This document shows, in pieces, positions 36,896-47,015 of a DNA stretch of 64,000 bases (position 1 is its first letter; every line of letters starts with the position of its first letter). The translations under genes were made by a program, and so were the position numbers. The notes beneath the pieces were generated by a model. It was not told the DNA's origin. It worked only from the letters and a program-made list of their open reading frames with translations, and did not search any database. Source of the stretch: an uncultured Chloroflexota bacterium. GTDB taxonomy: Bacteria; Chloroflexota; Anaerolineae; Anaerolineales; Anaerolineaceae. The stretch spans positions 62,001-126,000 of the forward strand of contig CADATZ010000002.1 in assembly GCA_902791025.1 (NCBI GenBank). Direction: 5' to 3'.

Positions 36896-37447
36896 ATGGC
36901 GAATAACACTGAAAGAATTATTATGGAAACCTTCCGGCAGATGCTGGAGGAAATGCCGTTTTATAAAATCAGTGTCTCTGCCCTTGTCAAACGCTGTGGA
37001 ATCAGTCCGAACACTTTTTATTATCACTATGAAGATATTTATGATCTCCTGGAAAAATGGCTGGCTTTGTGGCTCGACCAGTTCAGTCCCCATGAGGATT
37101 GGCACAAAAACGCCAAGGAACTGCTGCGTGCCTGCCAGGAAAATGAAAAACTGGTTGGAAATGTTGTCAATTACCTCTCCAGAGAACAAATTGAACAGGC
37201 TTTGTTCCCGACCGACGAAGATGACATCTTCTATAATTTTGTAAAAAAAGCCGCGGGCAATTACCCCCTCCCGGAAGAAAAAAAACGGAATATTGCTGAT
37301 TTTTGCCGATATGCAGTGATTGGCTTTTTTCTGCGTTTTGTCTGGAATCACTCCACCGACGATGTAAACAGCATTGTCGATGATTTGGACAGCTATATCC
37401 GCTGTTTTGTTAAAGCGGCTCTGGAAAAAGAGATAAAGCAAAACTGA
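36896..37447 (+). CDS. TetR/AcrR family transcriptional regulator
   Basis: 183 aa. The N-terminal HTH is characteristic: TERIIMETFRQMLEEMPF, KISVSALVKRCGISPNTFYYHYEDIYDLLEKW. The C-terminal ligand domain resembles the short TetR_C types found in Bacillota DhaS-like regulators (NYLSREQIEQALF, AVIGFFLRFVWNHS). AGGAGA lies upstream of the ATG. No obvious divergently transcribed target; the adjacent DegV gene has its own leader. Confidence 0.9.
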   Translation: MANNTERIIMETFRQMLEEMPFYKISVSALVKRCGISPNTFYYHYEDIYDLLEKWLALWLDQFSPHEDWHKNAKELLRACQENEKLVGNVVNYLSREQIEQALFPTDEDDIFYNFVKKAAGNYPLPEEKKRNIADFCRYAVIGFFLRFVWNHSTDDVNSIVDDLDSYIRCFVKAALEKEIKQN

Positions 37448-37464
37448 TTTTTGCGTAATTTTGC

Positions 37465-37495
37465 AAAACTCTCCTAATTCGGAGAGTTTTTATAT
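37465..37495 (+). terminator. Terminator of the tetR-like gene
   Basis: AAACTCTCC and GGAGAGTTT arms, short loop, then TTTATATTTT. Confidence 0.85.
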
Positions 37496-37565
37496 TTTAA
37501 CAGGTGACTTTTTTCAAAAATTTCTTATGATTATAGAGTGAGAGATTATGACAAAGAGGTGACAC

Positions 37566-38417
37566 TTGGCAGTAAAAATCATTTCCGACAGCACTTGCGA
37601 CCTATCCGAAGAGCTACTGAGAAAATATGATATCGCCATCGCTCCGCTGACAGTTACATTAGGCGAACGCAGCGGTCATGATGGTATTGAAATCACACCA
37701 AATGAGATTTATGAATATGTAGAATCGTCAGGAGACCTTCCCAAAAGCAGCGCTGTCAGTGTTGGTGAATATATAAATCTGTTCAAAACCTGGCGGGATC
37801 AGGGATACGAAATCGTTCACTTCAATATCAGCTCCAAATTTTCCGTATCCTGGCAGAATGCCTGCACGGCCGCTGAAGAAATCGGAGGAGTCCGGGTAGT
37901 TGACTCAGAAAATCTTTCAACAGGGCAGGGGCTGCTGGTAATTCACGGAGCCGAAATGGCCCAGCAGGGATATTCCGCGGAAGAAATTGCTGAAAACTGC
38001 ACAAAACTCGCCAAACAGGTGGAGGCAAGTTTTGTGATCAACACCACCGAATACCTTCACAAAGGCGGACGATGCTCTTCACTGGCAAATATCAGCGCAA
38101 CCCTGCTTCATATCAAACCCTGCATCGAGGTACGGAATGGCGCCATGCATCCGGGGAAAAAATATCATTTCGCTATTGGTCATGCCATTCATTCCTACGT
38201 GGAAGACCGGCTGAAAAATCGCAGTGATATTGACATGAAACGCATCTTCATCACACATACACGAATTGATTCCCAAATTATTGAAGATGTTCGGGAAATG
38301 ATTAAAAAATATTGTCCGGAAATAGAAGAAATCCTGGAAACCACAGCGGGAGCCACAATCACAACACACTGTGGGCCCGGAACACTCGGTATATTGTTTA
38401 TAAGAAAAGAGAACTGA
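37566..38417 (+). CDS. DegV family fatty-acid-binding protein
   Basis: 283 aa with a TTG start preceded by GAGGTGA. It begins VKIISDSTCDLSEELL, the DegV signature, with the LPKSSAVSVGEY fatty-acid-pocket loop, later SENLSTGQGLLV, and the C-terminal THCGPGTLGILFI. DegV/FakB proteins present fatty acids to the FakA kinase for phospholipid synthesis. No fakA is in this window. Length and both domains are normal. Confidence 0.93.
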   Translation: MAVKIISDSTCDLSEELLRKYDIAIAPLTVTLGERSGHDGIEITPNEIYEYVESSGDLPKSSAVSVGEYINLFKTWRDQGYEIVHFNISSKFSVSWQNACTAAEEIGGVRVVDSENLSTGQGLLVIHGAEMAQQGYSAEEIAENCTKLAKQVEASFVINTTEYLHKGGRCSSLANISATLLHIKPCIEVRNGAMHPGKKYHFAIGHAIHSYVEDRLKNRSDIDMKRIFITHTRIDSQIIEDVREMIKKYCPEIEEILETTAGATITTHCGPGTLGILFIRKEN

Positions 38418-38436
38418 TTTAGATTACAAGACATTC

Positions 38437-38464
38437 AAAACGAGCCCTTTCCCGGGCTCGTTTT
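38437..38464. terminator. Bidirectional terminator between convergent genes
   Basis: AAAACGAGCCC and GGGCTCGTTTT pair perfectly; both flanks provide U- or A-tracts, so it can serve the DegV gene and the minus-strand gene. Confidence 0.85.
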
Positions 38465-38479
38465 GATAAGAAAGACACC

Positions 38480-38875
38480 TTATTTTATGCGCTCCCGCGC
38501 CTTTCGCAGCAATTCCTCTGCCTCATTCAATTTCGCAGCCTGCTCCTCATCAGTCAATTCACCTGAAGATTCGGTTTTATCTGCCGCGGCATTTTCAGCA
38601 GTATCCTGAACAGGTTCCTGAACTGGTCTTCCTTCCACCTCTGCGCGAGCGCGTTCCATCAGCAGATTGGCTTCTCTCGCCTTTTCCGTCAATGTCTCAG
38701 AGCCTGCATTTTTCGCCTTTTTCTCATCAAGCATGTCCAGCAGGTATCCCAGCGCCAAACCACCTACCATCCCGACGGAAAGAGATGTCGAACGAGTACA
38801 TCCAAACACCATTGGTGCAAAATAACCTAAAATAATTCCTGCAATACAGCACCACACCAGTTTTTTGCTGCCCAT
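38480..38875 (-). CDS. Small membrane protein with acidic coiled-coil tail, family unknown
   Basis: 131 aa. Two short hydrophobic helices (about 6-25 and 32-47) with a Gly-rich second helix (VGMVGGLALGYLLDML) are followed by a charged region likely to form helices (EKAREANLLMERARAEVEG, then DEEQAAKLNEAEELLRKARERIK). The layout resembles YtxH/Gly-zipper type envelope proteins but no family can be named. It is a single gene sharing a terminator with the DegV gene. Confidence 0.7.
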   Translation of the reverse strand: MGSKKLVWCCIAGIILGYFAPMVFGCTRSTSLSVGMVGGLALGYLLDMLDEKKAKNAGSETLTEKAREANLLMERARAEVEGRPVQEPVQDTAENAAADKTESSGELTDEEQAAKLNEAEELLRKARERIK

Positions 38876-38948
38876 ATTTCACCTCATTCGTTGAATATCA
38901 TTCTATTGTACCCCTTCACGGAATCAGAAGAAAGGGAAACACACAATA

Positions 38949-40904
38949 GTGATGTATAATAATTCCGTGATGAAAAAGCATCTTTTCTATCCGTTTCTGA
39001 TTTTACTCCTGTTTCTGATCACAGGATTATTCGCGATTAAAGACTATGGACCCTCCGCGGATGAACATATTCAAATTGATTCGGGGCATGTCATCTGGCG
39101 TTACCTCTGTCTGAAATTCAACCGTGAAGTGCCGGACCCCATAAAAGACGCTCCTGATCTTCACGGATTCAAAAACAGTTACTATGGCCAGGCGGCAACC
39201 TTTCCGACCGTTTTGCTGGAAGCTCTCAGAGGGTTCACACTGGACAGCAGCACGATCATCCGCATCCGGCATTACTGGAACTTTATCAGCTATTTTGTCG
39301 GATTGACCTGTTTTACGATCGCGATAACACACCTGACCGGAGATCCCCGCCGGAGTGCGCTTTGGCTGCTGCTGCAGATCCTGCTGCCGCGGATATACGG
39401 CGATATTTTTTACAACGACCGAGACATCATGCTCATCTCCTGGATGATGATCTTCCTCGCTTCCGTTTATCTTTTCACCCGGCGGCCGGGATGGCTGACA
39501 ACGCTCCTGAGTGCGGCTGCTTTCGGAATGGCTGTGAACACACGGATTTTCGGCCTTGTCCTGCTGATTTTTCCATTCCTTTACTTTGTATTCTCAGACA
39601 AACGAAAATATATGCTGCTGTTTCTTCCCGCAGCAGCCCTCGTGTGGTTCATTCTTTCTCCCATTGCCTGGGACGACCCGCTGCATACGCTTCCGGACGC
39701 TTTTCGGCATTTCTCCACGCAACAGCGCTTTATTGATACGGGGAACGAAGCCGAAGTCCTGTTTTTCGGAAAGCACATCAACGAAACCCGTCTCCCCTGG
39801 TATTATATACCGCTGTATGTGACTGCCACCACACCGCTGATGACACTGATTCTTGCGCTTGTTGGAATCTTTACCGTGATCAAAAAATTGTGCAAACGAC
39901 AGTTAGACATACGGTCGCTGTTCGGAACCGGCATGCTCATCATACTCATTGCCGCGCCGCTGACAGGCATTATTTTCCACCTGACTTTTTACAACGGCTG
40001 GAGACATTTCTATTTTTTGTTCCTCCCTCTCAGCTGGCTGAGTTTTGAAGGTTTTACACTGGTTTGGAATGTCAGAAAGAAAATTATTCAGAGTGCGGTA
40101 ATTTGCTGTCTTTGCGTCTCATTCTTTCTGAGCATAACCTGGATCATCAAAGCACACCCATACCAGATCATCTACCTCAGTCCGGTTTTCAGAGAAAAAT
40201 GGATCGGGAAATTCGACCGTGATTATTGGCTTCTTTCCACAACCGAATGTATGAAATATCTTCTGGAGAATATTTCCAATGAAGTTCTCAATGTGATCGA
40301 CAAACAGGCGCTCATGGAGTATGTCATCATTGGGCTGAAGCCGGAGGAAAGGGAACGATTTCATACCATGTATCACGGACAGCAGCCAATTCCCTATGAA
40401 TTTTTGATTGCCAATTACAGCGGCATGCTTGAAAATGAAGCATCTTTTGCCTATTATGTTCCCATATACGCGGTCGAACGGGATGGGATCAAATTGGCTG
40501 AGGTTTTCCAACGCAGTCATAATGATGAACTTCCGGCAGCCGATATCATCGAATCTGTTGCGACGTCAGCAAATCCGGATACTATTACAGCCATTACGGA
40601 CAGCGACTACCAAACAGCCTGGTACGGAAACGGTTCCGAGACCGAGATAACCTTTCATCTGAATGATGAATATATGCTGAACAGCCTTGAAATATTTCCT
40701 GCTGCAAATGCATCCGGATTCCCGGAGACAAAGATTTATACTTCACAGGACGGCGTGGACTGGACAGAGCTTTCAACCGAGGCAAAAGGATCAAATGGAA
40801 CCGCTTTCCCCGCCGTCAAAACCACCTGGCTGAAACTCACAAGCGATTCCGAATATCAGGGAATCAGGGACATCCTGTTTTACGGATCAAAAGCGAACGG
40901 ATAA
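38949..40904 (+). CDS. GT-C-type membrane glycosyltransferase-like protein with C-terminal discoidin-like domain
   Basis: 651 aa. TM1 then a first extracytoplasmic loop with GPSADEHIQIDSG, an acidic motif typical of GT-C enzymes such as ArnT/PMT, and a second YNDRD motif. About ten TM helices reach residue 400. Residues about 530-650 look like an F5/8 type C (discoidin) carbohydrate-binding domain (AITDSDYQTAWYGNGSETE, KIYTSQDGVDWTELS, TTWLKLTSDSEYQGIRDILFYG). Start is unsure: a GTG at 38949 is listed, but ATG at 38952 or 38970 is possible, and a TATAAT at 38955-38960 would make a start near 38967-38970 leaderless. First gene of a three-gene set. Confidence 0.78.
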   Translation: MMYNNSVMKKHLFYPFLILLLFLITGLFAIKDYGPSADEHIQIDSGHVIWRYLCLKFNREVPDPIKDAPDLHGFKNSYYGQAATFPTVLLEALRGFTLDSSTIIRIRHYWNFISYFVGLTCFTIAITHLTGDPRRSALWLLLQILLPRIYGDIFYNDRDIMLISWMMIFLASVYLFTRRPGWLTTLLSAAAFGMAVNTRIFGLVLLIFPFLYFVFSDKRKYMLLFLPAAALVWFILSPIAWDDPLHTLPDAFRHFSTQQRFIDTGNEAEVLFFGKHINETRLPWYYIPLYVTATTPLMTLILALVGIFTVIKKLCKRQLDIRSLFGTGMLIILIAAPLTGIIFHLTFYNGWRHFYFLFLPLSWLSFEGFTLVWNVRKKIIQSAVICCLCVSFFLSITWIIKAHPYQIIYLSPVFREKWIGKFDRDYWLLSTTECMKYLLENISNEVLNVIDKQALMEYVIIGLKPEERERFHTMYHGQQPIPYEFLIANYSGMLENEASFAYYVPIYAVERDGIKLAEVFQRSHNDELPAADIIESVATSANPDTITAITDSDYQTAWYGNGSETEITFHLNDEYMLNSLEIFPAANASGFPETKIYTSQDGVDWTELSTEAKGSNGTAFPAVKTTWLKLTSDSEYQGIRDILFYGSKANG

Positions 40905-40906
40905 TT

Positions 40907-42760
40907 ATGGAACGTATCAGGAAAGGATTGCTCATTGCTATAGCGGAAATACCTCCGCTTCTGTTGTTTCTGCCGAAAAATAAAGGTGCAATCGCAGCGG
41001 AAATTTGTTTTCTGGTTCTTTTCGGCATCCTGTTTTACAGAAAAACAAAGTCAAGAATCGAAAAATTCTCATTTGAAAGTGTCCCGTGGATCCTTTTCGC
41101 AAGCGTTTTGGCGGGGTTATCATTTTATGTACGCTGGCAGAACACAGGAAGAGTAAAAACAATAGCAGCTGCCTTCGATTATCCTTCAAAATTGCTTTGT
41201 GCCTTATTTGCCGTCCTGCTTAGCCTGTGCTTCAGTTTTTCGCTGTGGTGGTTCACAAGCTTTTTTGCATTTCGTTCTGTCTCCAAAAAGGAAACAAAAG
41301 TATCCGATTTATTTTATCTGTTTCTTCTCTCGGTGGTCAGCATCACGCTGCTGGCAAAAAGCTCACCGTTTTACCCCTTTAATGACTGGGTCGATCCGAA
41401 CACCATGTTCAGTGTCGGGAAGGGAATGCTGAATGGCATGGTTCCATACAGAGATTTGTACGAGCAGAAAGGACCGATCCTTTTAGCGCTTCACGCACTC
41501 GAAGCACTGATCTCATTCGACACTTTGAAAGGCATCTGGATCATCGAAATCGCCGCCTGTTTTTTCACACTGCTATGCCTTTATAAGATCCTGCACCCGT
41601 GGCTGGCAAAAAAAACACTGACAGCTTTGCCGTTACTGACCGCAGTGATGTATGTATCCAGAGCGTTTGTTGCGGGAGATTCCGCTGAAGAAATGAGCCT
41701 GCCGCTGCTGACCTATGGGTTATACATCGGGATCAATACTATTCGGAATAACAGATTGCCTTCAGGAAAAGAAAGCTTTCTGATTGGGCTGACCTCCGGA
41801 TGTATTTTGTGGATCAAATTTTCTCATCTTGGGTTCTATGCCGGCTGGTTTCTTTTCTTTATGATAACAGCGCTGCAGAGAAAACAAGCACGTCAGTTGA
41901 TCCAGATGCTCATCTTCATCATTTGCGGCGTCATCACTGCCTCCCTGCCGGTTTTTCTTTATTTTTTGATAAACCACTCTGTCGGGATTTTTCTCGAATG
42001 TTATTTTCTCAACAATATCCGTTATTATCCTGCCTTCAGTGCAGCATCAGGACCTTTCAGACATCTCATCAATTTATGGCGTGGATTTCTGCGCTTTGTT
42101 GAAGCAAATCCGGCACTCCTCATTTTTACCGCTGCCGGACTTATCTGGTGTTTCCTGCACAAAGAAAAAAAGGTCGGAATATTTATGCTGCTGACCCTGT
42201 GTACCGGTTTTATTGTTATGTTCATCAGCGGTGTCAGTTTTCCATATTACGTTTTTCTTTACGGCAGCTTCTCCGTATTTGGTGTTTTATGGATCAAAGA
42301 TATTCATCTCCGGATCAAAAACGGTCTTTCCGCTGCAGGGATCGTTTCATTTTTCCTGTGTGCAGCAGTCTGTCTGCTTTTTTCAACAAACACATACCTG
42401 CTGGCTTTCAACACGGAAGATTTTCCACAATTCAAAGTAAAAGAAGTCATTGAATCCTCCGGGATCAAGGATCCGACGATTTTGCATTACGGACTGCTGG
42501 ATGCCGGATTCAACCTGCCAACAGGGCTGATTCCCCGGCAGCGATTCTGGTGTTCGTTTAACCTGAAGCTGCCGGAAATGGAAACAGCACAAAAGCAATA
42601 CATAGAACAAGGTGAAACTGATTTTGTCATCACCTGCCATGAACCTTTGTACGAAACAAAGAATTACCAATTAGTCGGTACCTATCCCGGAGATTTTTCT
42701 ATAGAAGGAAATTCCAGTCTGTTCTTTCTTTATCAGAGAACAGAGACGGCCGGATTGTAA
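40907..42760 (+). CDS. GT-C-type polytopic membrane protein
   Basis: 617 aa with about a dozen TM helices. The motif NDWVDPNTMFSVGKGMLNG, followed by MVPYRDLYEQKGPI, is the acidic loop found in many lipid-linked-sugar-dependent glycosyltransferases of the GT-C class. The last 100 residues are soluble, with FNLPTGLIPRQRFWCSFNLK. Starts 2 nt after the previous stop, so it is co-translated. Likely adds a sugar to an extracytoplasmic acceptor; acceptor unknown. Confidence 0.8.
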   Translation: MERIRKGLLIAIAEIPPLLLFLPKNKGAIAAEICFLVLFGILFYRKTKSRIEKFSFESVPWILFASVLAGLSFYVRWQNTGRVKTIAAAFDYPSKLLCALFAVLLSLCFSFSLWWFTSFFAFRSVSKKETKVSDLFYLFLLSVVSITLLAKSSPFYPFNDWVDPNTMFSVGKGMLNGMVPYRDLYEQKGPILLALHALEALISFDTLKGIWIIEIAACFFTLLCLYKILHPWLAKKTLTALPLLTAVMYVSRAFVAGDSAEEMSLPLLTYGLYIGINTIRNNRLPSGKESFLIGLTSGCILWIKFSHLGFYAGWFLFFMITALQRKQARQLIQMLIFIICGVITASLPVFLYFLINHSVGIFLECYFLNNIRYYPAFSAASGPFRHLINLWRGFLRFVEANPALLIFTAAGLIWCFLHKEKKVGIFMLLTLCTGFIVMFISGVSFPYYVFLYGSFSVFGVLWIKDIHLRIKNGLSAAGIVSFFLCAAVCLLFSTNTYLLAFNTEDFPQFKVKEVIESSGIKDPTILHYGLLDAGFNLPTGLIPRQRFWCSFNLKLPEMETAQKQYIEQGETDFVITCHEPLYETKNYQLVGTYPGDFSIEGNSSLFFLYQRTETAGL

Positions 42761-42818
42761 AAGAGGAAACACCTGATTTTCTGAAATAGCTTTTTCTTAA
42801 ACGAGACACGAGGTAAGA

Positions 42819-45044
42819 ATGAAAAAAAATAAAGCACTTATCCTGATTTTGCTGATAGTCGTCCTTGGTTTAAGTTTATATCTGATCAACAGAGATCTGT
42901 ATCATTATGAATACACTTTTCCCTTCAGCAGAGTCTTTACCCCGGAAGAAAATGTAAAAAGAAAGTATCTCGTTACAGAACCGATTCCACTGAAAAAAGG
43001 AATTTATGAACTGAATTTTTCAGGACTGTCTGAAGGAGTCGGCAGCGGATGTTACATCTTAAACGCGGCAGATGAAACCATTTTTTCAGCCGATATTCCC
43101 ATGGGAGAGATCTCAAAACCATATACACTGGATTTACCATCAAACACCTCAATCCGCATCGGGATCAGTTATGATCCGGAAGGCGGGATGCTTGAGGTCA
43201 GGTGGATAAAACTGGAATGCGACACTGTTCTTTACTCTCAATCCATTCTTCGTCATGCTGTTTTTTCATTACTGACCTGTATGGTTTTTCTTTATCTCGG
43301 TTTCAGACTGCTGAAGACTGATTTTGCGGAAAAGGTCAAAGCAAGAACTGGAATTGACCTGCCCTCCTGCGAAAAAGTATTCCTGTTCCTGTTGTGCCTG
43401 ACACTCCTTGCCTCATGGCCGTTTTTTGATGGGAGCCGCTTTACGGAAGGTGACGATTTTTATTTCCATGTCTCCCGAATCGAAGGCATGGCGCAATCAC
43501 TGAAAGCAGGTTATTTTCCTCCGCGGATCCTGCTGGGATGGATGGGGAATTACGGTGTAGGCAGCGGATTTTATTATCCGGATCTTTTCATGTTCATTCC
43601 GGTACTCCTTGTTCTGATTGGCATTACCACAGCAAACGCACTCCGCGTATTTTTGATCTTCTGCACCTTCTTTTCTCTGCTCACGATTTACCTGGCAGCA
43701 AAGAATCTCGGCAAAGGAAGCCAAATTTGCGGAGTAATAGCTGCCGCGCTTTACGCATTTGCAGCCTATAGATTGATTTGTCTATATTATCGGAATGCGG
43801 TCGGTGAAGTACAGGCATTCATCTTTTATCCGCTGATCGTGTGGGGATTGATTGAAATTCTGCGTGGGAATGTGCAGAAATGGAAGATCTTTGCGCTGGG
43901 ATTCTGGGGATTGCTGATGTCTCACATGATCAGTCTGGCAATTTCCGGCGTATTGTGCGCCATTTGCCTGCTGTTTTTCATTCCTCGAATTATTCATAAT
44001 AAAGGGATCTTCACAGCACTGGTTAAGGCAACGGTCACGACCATTCTGCTCGGAGCTTTCTTCCTGCTACCCATGGCAGAACAGGCATTGCGGAACGAGC
44101 TGGCAATCAACATTGTCATGAATAAACCAATCGAAATCATGGGATATAATCTGACAAAATTCTACAGTATATTACTTCCATTTGATCCGTGGGAATTCAA
44201 CGACGCAACCATGATCCATCCTTATCCCGGATATGCGCTGCTGTTTGTTCCGCTGCTGCGGCTATATCTGTTTATCACGAAAAAGAAAGATGAACGCATG
44301 AAAACCGCGGACTATATCCTGCTCAGCGGTATCCTGATATTGATCGTTTCAACAGATCTGTTTCCCTGGATCCTTTTTAAATCTTTTTTGGCAAAGATCC
44401 AGTTTTCATGGCGTTTTCTGGGTCCCGCGTCAGTGCTGCTGTGCATTGCAGGAGGGCTCTATTCCGATATGATCCTCGCAGCCATCAAACAAAAAAAATT
44501 ATTAGCAGCAGCCCTGATATCAGCAGCTGTTATTTCCGGAATGCCGATTTTGTTTCACACCTTTAATACGAAAATGTATCCGCTCGAAAGGCTGGTCCTG
44601 AGCAACAAGATCGTCAGCGGTGCCGAATATCTGCCTCCTGATTTTGACTTCTTCTTTATTGAAAGCAACAAAAATAACATCATCTATGATGAATCACAGG
44701 TTTCTCTCAGCGGAAGCAGAAGGCAGAAACTCGGTTTTGTGTTTTCCTTTGAGAAAGAATCATCAACTGAACCGCTTGATTATTCCATCCCGCTGATATA
44801 TTATTACGGATACCAGGCAAAACTGACAGACGAAAATGGAAACATCGCACCGATACCGGTAACAAAGGATGAGATCGGTCTGGTGCGCGTCAATGATAAT
44901 GGTTTGAAAACAGGCTCGATCCGCATCGCCTATGAGAAGACAACAGTACAAAGAATCAGTGAGGGAATATCACTCTGCACTCTGTTTGTGCTCCTGTTTT
45001 TTGCCTGTAAAGACAAAAAAACGATAAATATAAACAAAAAATGA
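42819..45044 (+). CDS. YfhO-like / 6-pyruvoyl-tetrahydropterin-synthase-related polytopic membrane protein
   Basis: 741 aa. After TM1 there is an extracytoplasmic beta-rich domain (about 35-140), TM2 at about 150, then from residue 185 a GT-C-like core with FFDGSRFTEGDDFYFHVSRIEGMAQSLK, the GMNYG-like WMGNYGVGSGFYYPDLFMF and about eleven TM helices. This pattern is shared by membrane proteins annotated as related to 6-pyruvoyl-tetrahydropterin synthase, which are distant YfhO/GT-C relatives. It follows the GT-C gene by 58 nt and probably acts on the same surface polymer or glycoprotein. Confidence 0.75.
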   Translation: MKKNKALILILLIVVLGLSLYLINRDLYHYEYTFPFSRVFTPEENVKRKYLVTEPIPLKKGIYELNFSGLSEGVGSGCYILNAADETIFSADIPMGEISKPYTLDLPSNTSIRIGISYDPEGGMLEVRWIKLECDTVLYSQSILRHAVFSLLTCMVFLYLGFRLLKTDFAEKVKARTGIDLPSCEKVFLFLLCLTLLASWPFFDGSRFTEGDDFYFHVSRIEGMAQSLKAGYFPPRILLGWMGNYGVGSGFYYPDLFMFIPVLLVLIGITTANALRVFLIFCTFFSLLTIYLAAKNLGKGSQICGVIAAALYAFAAYRLICLYYRNAVGEVQAFIFYPLIVWGLIEILRGNVQKWKIFALGFWGLLMSHMISLAISGVLCAICLLFFIPRIIHNKGIFTALVKATVTTILLGAFFLLPMAEQALRNELAINIVMNKPIEIMGYNLTKFYSILLPFDPWEFNDATMIHPYPGYALLFVPLLRLYLFITKKKDERMKTADYILLSGILILIVSTDLFPWILFKSFLAKIQFSWRFLGPASVLLCIAGGLYSDMILAAIKQKKLLAAALISAAVISGMPILFHTFNTKMYPLERLVLSNKIVSGAEYLPPDFDFFFIESNKNNIIYDESQVSLSGSRRQKLGFVFSFEKESSTEPLDYSIPLIYYYGYQAKLTDENGNIAPIPVTKDEIGLVRVNDNGLKTGSIRIAYEKTTVQRISEGISLCTLFVLLFFACKDKKTININKK

Positions 45045-45067
45045 GGGCTTACCCTCATTTTTTGTTT
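45032..45067. terminator. Bidirectional terminator
   Basis: A perfect 16-bp stem (AAACAAAAAATGAGGG with its complement) and a CTTA loop, overlapping the stop of the plus-strand gene and facing the end of argS. Confidence 0.9.
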
Positions 45068-45085
45068 ATTATAGACCAGGATGTT

Positions 45086-46846
45086 TTACATCATTTCCGG
45101 CGTATCAATCCCCAACAGAGCGAGGCAGACGATAATCGCCTGACGTGCAGCGGCGGAAAGACGCAGCCGATAATTTTTCATATTATCATCAGCCTGAATC
45201 ACCGGACAGTTGCGGTAGAAATTGTTGTAAGCCTGAGCCAGATCATAAGCCAGGTTCGCAAGATAGAGTGTCTTCAGTTCCTTTGCAGAGCGTTGAATCT
45301 CTTTCGGAACTCGTGCGATCAGATCAATCAGCTGAACTTCACTGTCAGTTAATTCATATTCCGGTGCAAGTGACTCCGGCAGCACCCCGCCGGCTTTGCG
45401 CAGAATAGAATTTGCACGAACCGCGGCGTACTGGATATACGGCGCAGCCTGTCCGTTGAAATCCAGAGCAGCTTCCCAGTCAAAGGTGACGATTTTGGTA
45501 TTGTCCCGGGAAAGCATGGAATACTTCAGCGCGCCGATGGCCACTGTATGAGCAATTGACTGCTTTATTTCATCCGAAAGATCCGGATTCTTTTCGTTAA
45601 CGATCTGCAGAGCTCTTGCGGTCGCTTCCACCAGCAGGTCTTGCAGGAAGACCACCGTACCATCACGGGAAGACATGGTCACATTACCCGGAAGATTGAC
45701 GATCTCATACCCCAGATGATAAAGATTTTTTGCCCATGGATATCCCATCAGTTCCATGGTCTTGAATATCTGCTGCATATACAGCGATTGACGTACATCG
45801 ATCACATAAATCGAGCGGGTGAGGTCAAACTGCTCGAATTTTTTGCTGGCGAGCGAGAGATCTTTGGTCGCGTAAAGGGAGGTGCCATCTGAACGCAGCA
45901 CCACCAGAACACGGTATTTGTCCTTTGTCCCGCAGAGGTCATCCAGCTTCACCACCACCGCACCTTCCGGACGTTCATCAGTTGCGAGTCCCTTTTCAAT
46001 CAGTTCATCGACAATGACCTTGCCGGAATCTTCCACTTCGCTCTCGAAGTAGAGATGGTCGAATCTCACACCCAGCTCGTTGTAAATATCGTCAAAACCG
46101 TCCAGACTCCATTGCCGAGTTTCTTTCCACAGGTCGACGATATCCTGATCACGGCGGTCCCAGCGTGCAAACAGTGCGCGAATCTCGGCATCCGCATCCG
46201 GTTCATCGTGATGACGGCGATCTGCTTCCGCGTAAATGTCGCCCATCCAGCGGGTGATGTCTTCCGCGGGCTTTTCCCCGTTATGATATTTCAGGTAGCA
46301 CCACATCCATTTGATAACATGCAGACCAATATCGCCGAGGTAATTCGCACGCACGACTTCATCACCGGACTTTTCCAGGATGTTGCAGATGGAATTTCCC
46401 AAAATGACGTTGCGCAGATGTCCAACATGGAAAGCCTTATGGGTATTCGGCTGGGAAAACTCCACCATCACACGTTCACCGGTAGAGGTCCCCTTACCGT
46501 AATCATTGCCTTCCGACAAAACGGTATCGATCACGCGCTGAGAATAATCCTTTGTAGAAAAGTAAAGGTTCAGATATCCACGAACAGCTTCAGCCCGCTC
46601 AAACCCTTCAGGCAGTTTGATGATATCCGCGATTCCCTGCGCAATCTCCTGTGCATGGGCACCGACATTCATCTTCACACCCTTGGCCTTCGCATCCTGT
46701 GCTGCCAGCTGGAAGAAAGAAGTCGCCATTCCCCAGTTCCCGCTGAAGGGAATCCATGTCCACTGGATATTCGCCTCCGGCAGTCCGTTTTCCTTCAGGT
46801 ATTCCTGTACCTGTTCCTCGATCATTTTTTGTTCGGTTTCAAACAT
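45086..46846 (-). CDS. argS: Arginyl-tRNA synthetase
   Basis: 586 aa class I synthetase. The N-terminal additional domain is followed by VEFSQPNTHKAFHVGHLRN (HIGH motif as HVGH), NYLGDIGLHVIKW, a KMSKS-equivalent MSSRDGTV, and the C-terminal DALR anticodon domain ending LALLGIDTPEMM. It charges tRNA-Arg with arginine. Length and order are normal. Monocistronic, convergent with the GT-C genes. Confidence 0.96.
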   Translation of the reverse strand: MFETEQKMIEEQVQEYLKENGLPEANIQWTWIPFSGNWGMATSFFQLAAQDAKAKGVKMNVGAHAQEIAQGIADIIKLPEGFERAEAVRGYLNLYFSTKDYSQRVIDTVLSEGNDYGKGTSTGERVMVEFSQPNTHKAFHVGHLRNVILGNSICNILEKSGDEVVRANYLGDIGLHVIKWMWCYLKYHNGEKPAEDITRWMGDIYAEADRRHHDEPDADAEIRALFARWDRRDQDIVDLWKETRQWSLDGFDDIYNELGVRFDHLYFESEVEDSGKVIVDELIEKGLATDERPEGAVVVKLDDLCGTKDKYRVLVVLRSDGTSLYATKDLSLASKKFEQFDLTRSIYVIDVRQSLYMQQIFKTMELMGYPWAKNLYHLGYEIVNLPGNVTMSSRDGTVVFLQDLLVEATARALQIVNEKNPDLSDEIKQSIAHTVAIGALKYSMLSRDNTKIVTFDWEAALDFNGQAAPYIQYAAVRANSILRKAGGVLPESLAPEYELTDSEVQLIDLIARVPKEIQRSAKELKTLYLANLAYDLAQAYNNFYRNCPVIQADDNMKNYRLRLSAAARQAIIVCLALLGIDTPEMM

Positions 46847-47015
46847 TTTTATTCCTTATGGCTTATTTCAATATTCTTTATCAATAGCATTCAAAATAAT
46901 TATAAATAAACTTTCCGACTTATCATCGAAATCAGGACACCTGGTTAATGATATAATTTAAAGGACAGTTTTTGTCGTATTATGAATCTAAAAAACGGAA
47001 AGGAACAAGCCTAAT

